Of a DNA stretch of 8,508 bases, positions 6,047 through 8,508 are shown one piece after another. Source of the stretch: Pseudomonadota bacterium (GTDB lineage Bacteria > Pseudomonadota > Gammaproteobacteria > Burkholderiales > Thiobacillaceae); the NCBI GenBank assembly GCA_021791235.1, contig JAJYXA010000383.1, forward strand, positions 1 through 8,508. Reading direction: 5' to 3'. Both the position numbers and the translations under genes were made by a program. Under the pieces are notes generated by a model. It searched no databases. It worked only from the letters and a program-made list of their open reading frames with translations, and was not told the origin of the DNA. Position 1 is the stretch's first letter. The number at the start of each line of letters is the position of its first letter.

Positions 6047-7096
6047 TCAACATATCCGCGGCAATTGCTCCCCGGTCAGCCAGTCCACGATGCGCCGCCC
6101 GCCGAAAGCGGTTTCCATCTGGACGAAATGATGGTCGTCTTCGGTCACCTCGCCGATCAGCGCCGCCTCGCGACCCAGCGGATGGGCGCGCATCGCTGCC
6201 AGCAAAGCCTTCGCATCCGCGCACGGGCAGATGGCGACGAGCTTGCCCTCGTTGGCGGAATACAGCGGATCGAGGCCGAGGAACTCGCACGCCGCGCGGA
6301 CTTCGGCACGGATGGGCAGGCCGGTTTCGCGCAGCATCATGCCGACACCCGACTGGCGGGCGATTTCGTTCAGCGTAGTCGCCAGCCCGCCGCGCGTCGG
6401 GTCGCGCAGCACGTGGATGTCCGCCACCGCGCCGACCATCGCCGCGACCAGGCCGTGCAGCGCGGCGGTGTCGGACTGGATGGCGGTGCCGAAGCTGAGG
6501 TTCTCGCGCAAGCTGAGAATCGCCACGCCGTGGTCGCCGATCGGGCCGTTGACGATGATCGCGTCGCCCGGCCGGGCGCGCTCGCCGGAGATATTCACTC
6601 CCGCCTGCACCACGCCGATGCCGGTGGTGGTGATGAACACGCCGTCGCCCTTGCCGCGCTCGACCACCTTGGTGTCGCCGGTGACGATCGACACGCCGGC
6701 TTCCCTGGCGGCGCGCGCCATCGACTCGACGATGCGCGCCAGGTCGGCGAGCGGAAAGCCCTCTTCCAGGATGAAGCCCGCCGAGAGATAGAGCGGCACT
6801 GCGCCGGCCATGGCGACATCGTTGAGGGTGCCGTGAACGGACAGGCAGCCGATGTCGCCGCCGGGAAAGAACAGCGGCGACACGACGTGCGAATCGGTCG
6901 CCATCACCATACGCCCGCCGGGTACATGAAAGCTCGCCTGGTCGTTCTGCTGGTTCAGGAATTCATTGTCGAAGGCGGCGAGGAACAGTTCCTCGACCAA
7001 TTGCGCCATCGCCCGCCCGCCGCTGCCGTGGGTCATGTCGACGCGGCCGTGTTTCAGGTCGAGGGGGCGGATATAACCGGTTCTGGCTTTAGTCAT
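6047..7096 (-). CDS. hypE: HypE, carbamoyl dehydratase for cyanide ligand synthesis
   Basis: This 349-residue protein accepts a carbamoyl group from HypF on its C-terminal Cys and uses ATP to dehydrate it to thiocyanate, which provides the cyanide ligands of the active site. Visible are HGSGGRAM (23-30), the ATP-binding ATDSHVVSPLFFPGGDIG (66-83), HGTLNDVAMAGA (88-99), TGDTKVVE (139-146), a later DPTRGG, and the intact terminal PRIC with modified Cys349. The ATG at 7096 (MTKARTGYIRPLDLKHGRVD) is preceded by GAGAG at 5-nt spacing and gives the family length. An upstream ATG at 7225 would add 43 residues coded by the repeat and by the 3' end of hypD, so it is rejected. Repeats flank the gene on both sides. 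Confidence 0.95.
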   Translation of the reverse strand: MTKARTGYIRPLDLKHGRVDMTHGSGGRAMAQLVEELFLAAFDNEFLNQQNDQASFHVPGGRMVMATDSHVVSPLFFPGGDIGCLSVHGTLNDVAMAGAVPLYLSAGFILEEGFPLADLARIVESMARAAREAGVSIVTGDTKVVERGKGDGVFITTTGIGVVQAGVNISGERARPGDAIIVNGPIGDHGVAILSLRENLSFGTAIQSDTAALHGLVAAMVGAVADIHVLRDPTRGGLATTLNEIARQSGVGMMLRETGLPIRAEVRAACEFLGLDPLYSANEGKLVAICPCADAKALLAAMRAHPLGREAALIGEVTEDDHHFVQMETAFGGRRIVDWLTGEQLPRIC

Positions 7097-7101
7097 GGTT
7101 G

Positions 7102-7106
7102 CTCTC
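7102..7106 (-). promoter_or_regulatory. hypE ribosome binding site
   Basis: GAGAG on the minus strand lies 5 nt upstream of the ATG at 7096, between the palindromic repeat and the gene. It decides the start in favour of MTKARTGY over the in-frame ATG at 7225. Confidence 0.6.
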
Positions 7107-7115
7107 AATTTTTTT

Positions 7116-7176
7116 ACCGCAGAGGCGCAGAGGCGCGGAGAAAACCCGGATTGGGAATTCTCTGCGCCTCTGCGGT
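7116..7176. repeat. Palindromic repeat, copy B, between hypD and hypE
   Basis: Perfect 17-bp arms lie at 7116-7132 (ACCGCAGAGGCGCAGAG) and 7160-7176, separated by 27 nt. They share the CCGCAGAGGCGC core with copy A at 5930-6040. The right arm reaches the first base (plus-strand coordinate 7176) of the hypD stop codon. On the minus strand the hairpin is followed by a run of As, not Ts, so it is not a rho-independent terminator for the operon. It fills nearly the whole 79-bp gap between hypD and hypE. Confidence 0.8.
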
Positions 7177-8309
7177 TAACGATTTTCAGCTTCCTTGTAT
7201 CGTCCGTAAGTGTAATAAGCCGCACAAGCCCCTTCGCTCGACACCATGCAGGAACCGATCGGATTGTCGGGCGTGCACACCGTGCCGAACAGTTTGCAGT
7301 CGAGCGGTTTCTTCACGCCGCGGATGATCGCGCCGCATTCGCAGGCCTTGTGGTCGGGCACTTGATGATAGGGCAGGTCGAAGCGCCGCTCGGCGTCGAA
7401 AGCGGCGTATTTCGCCTTGATCCTCAGGCCGCTGTAAGGCACCAGCCCGAGACCGCGCCATTCGAAGGAGCGGCGCAGCTCGAACACTTCCGCCACCATG
7501 TCCTGCGCCTTGAGGTTGCCTTCCCGCGTCACGGCGCGGGAAAACTCGTTTTCCACCTCGGCGCGGCCCTCGTTCAACTGCCGCACCAGCATCAGGATCG
7601 CCTGCATCACGTCGAGCGGCTCGAAGCCGGCGATCACCACCGGGCGCTGGTATTCGTAAGCGAAATATTCATAGGGCCGGCTGCCGATCACGGTGGAAAC
7701 GTGCGCTGGGCCGATGAAGCCGTCGAGCGGTAGCAGCCCTAGCTTGCGCACCTCCGGCGATTCGAGGATGTTGGCGATGGCGGAGGGGGTCAGCACATGG
7801 TTGGAAAATACCGAAAAGTTGGCAAGGCCCAGCTTTTCCGCCTGCAGAATCGCCACCGCCGTCGGCGGCGTGGTGGTCTCGAAGCCGATGGCGAAGAACA
7901 CCACTTGGCTTTCGGGGTTTTCCTGGGCGATCCGCAGCGCATCGGCGCTGGAATAGATCATGCGCACGTCAGCCCCGCCCGCCTTGGCCTTCAGCAGGCT
8001 GACCCGGTCCGAGCCGGGCACGCGCAGCATGTCGCCGTAGGAACACAGGATCACGCCGGGCGTGCGCGCCAGCCGAATGGCGCTGTCCACCCGCCCGATC
8101 GGCAGCACGCACACCGGGCAACCGGGACCGTGGATCATGCGCACGTTGGCGGGCAGCAAATCTTGTATCCCGTAGCGGAAAATGGCATGGGTATGCCCGC
8201 CGCAGAATTCCATCAGGCTGTAGCTGCGTCCGGGAAGAACCTCGCGCCGCACGTCGGCGGCGAGTTTCCTGGCCAGCACACCGTCGCGGAATTCGTCGAT
8301 GTATTTCAT
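7176..8309 (-). CDS. hypD: HypD, Fe-S scaffold for Fe(CN)2CO assembly
   Basis: This 377-residue protein works with HypC as the scaffold on which iron receives its two CN and one CO ligands before transfer to the hydrogenase large subunit. Family motifs are FCGGHTH (35-41, Cys36), GPGCPVCVLP (61-70, Cys64 and Cys67) and GFETTTPP (142-149). A C-terminal region with six Cys (ACECGAI through EGACAA) includes the four that bind the [4Fe-4S] cluster. The length is normal for the family. The ATG overlaps the hypC stop by ATGA, implying coupling. The last codons (ENR, TAA) lie in a sequence shared with the start of the downstream repeat (TGAAAATC), so the very end of the protein may have been altered by the repeat. 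Confidence 0.96.
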   Translation of the reverse strand: MKYIDEFRDGVLARKLAADVRREVLPGRSYSLMEFCGGHTHAIFRYGIQDLLPANVRMIHGPGCPVCVLPIGRVDSAIRLARTPGVILCSYGDMLRVPGSDRVSLLKAKAGGADVRMIYSSADALRIAQENPESQVVFFAIGFETTTPPTAVAILQAEKLGLANFSVFSNHVLTPSAIANILESPEVRKLGLLPLDGFIGPAHVSTVIGSRPYEYFAYEYQRPVVIAGFEPLDVMQAILMLVRQLNEGRAEVENEFSRAVTREGNLKAQDMVAEVFELRRSFEWRGLGLVPYSGLRIKAKYAAFDAERRFDLPYHQVPDHKACECGAIIRGVKKPLDCKLFGTVCTPDNPIGSCMVSSEGACAAYYTYGRYKEAENR

Positions 8310-8508
8310 GTCAGGTTTTCACCCAACTCGGCAAACAGTTGCAAGGTCTTTTCCGCCTCTTCCGGGTCGAGCCGGTTGAGGGCATAGCCAACGTGGACGA
8401 TGACGTAATCGCCCGCCGCCACGCCATCCACCAGCGCCAGCGAGATTTCCTTGCGCACGCCGCCCAGTTCGACCACGGCACCGTCGTTATCGAGGAGTTC
8501 GGCCACGC
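8306..8508 (-). CDS. hypC: HypC, hydrogenase maturation chaperone (5' end outside window)
   Basis: This small OB-fold chaperone binds HypD and the large-subunit precursor and delivers the Fe(CN)2CO unit. About 67 codons are visible, with VVELGGVRKEISLALV and GDYVIVHVGYALNRLDPEE, both typical of HypC. The family begins MCLAIPxxV with an essential Cys2; that segment, roughly nine residues, lies beyond the right edge. The GTG at 8506 (VAELLDNDG) is therefore an internal codon and not the start. The TGA stop overlaps the hypD start (ATGA). Its N-terminal Cys cannot be checked here. Confidence 0.93.
   Translation of the reverse strand, partial: VAELLDNDGAVVELGGVRKEISLALVDGVAAGDYVIVHVGYALNRLDPEEAEKTLQLFAELGENLT

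Noticed and set aside
7116..7176. Intrinsic terminator between hypD and hypE
   Set aside because: On the transcribed strand the stem is followed by As, not Ts. The T-run is on the plus strand ahead of the stem.
7097..7225. Upstream start of hypE at 7225
   Set aside because: It would translate the palindromic repeat and the 3' end of hypD. The ATG at 7096 has a GAGAG site and gives the usual HypE length.
5669..7327. Long plus-strand open frame (552 codons) antisense to hypX and hypE
   Set aside because: It crosses repeats and two well-supported genes, and its translation is rich in Arg, His, Ala and Gly as expected for an antisense shadow in GC-rich DNA. No family motif is seen.
8306..8506. 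Complete 66-residue HypC starting with GTG at 8506
   Set aside because: HypC needs the N-terminal MCLAIP segment with Cys2, which is missing. The frame is open to the window edge, so the gene is cut.
193..8508. A wholly new gene system
   Set aside because: All seven genes match named hydrogenase maturation or H2-sensing families with intact key motifs. The novelty is limited to the repeats and the junction after hoxC.

Overview
The window carries one continuous block of seven genes, all on the minus strand and read from right to left: hypC (5' end cut by the window edge), hypD, hypE, hypX (hoxX), hoxA, hoxB and hoxC. It is a [NiFe]-hydrogenase maturation and H2-sensing locus. The order hypC-D-E-X-hoxA-B-C matches, as far as I recall it, the hyp/hox regulatory segment of the Cupriavidus necator (Ralstonia eutropha) megaplasmid. 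High GC, this gene order and the intergenic palindrome types suggest a proteobacterium, most likely a betaproteobacterium; I cannot name a genus.

Right part (about 8508-6047): hypC, hypD and hypE make the Fe(CN)2CO moiety of the [NiFe] site. HypE makes the thiocyanate that becomes cyanide, and HypC-HypD carries the iron. Middle (5890-4100): HypX, which makes the CO ligand from formyl-tetrahydrofolate and is typical of organisms that assemble hydrogenase in air. Left part (4096-193): HoxA, an NtrC-type response regulator, then HoxB and HoxC, the small and large subunits of a cytoplasmic regulatory (H2-sensing) hydrogenase. HoxC has the sensor hallmarks: Ile62 and Phe110 at the gas-channel positions, no cleavable C-terminal tail after the last His, and no Tat signal on HoxB. 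The logic is that HypCDEX mature the hydrogenases, HoxBC senses H2, and HoxA drives transcription of hydrogenase operons elsewhere. The histidine kinase HoxJ, which normally follows hoxC, is not in the window.

Junctions are tight: hypC/hypD, hoxA/hoxB and hoxB/hoxC overlap by ATGA, and hypX/hoxA are 3 bp apart. The exceptions are the hypD-hypE gap, the hypE-hypX gap and the region after hoxC. Each of these holds a palindromic repeat. A further palindrome pair lies in frame inside hypX, between its two enzymatic domains. No tRNA, rRNA, CRISPR array or transposase gene was seen. The enzymes belong to a known system; the unusual part is how several families of palindromic repeats have entered the operon.
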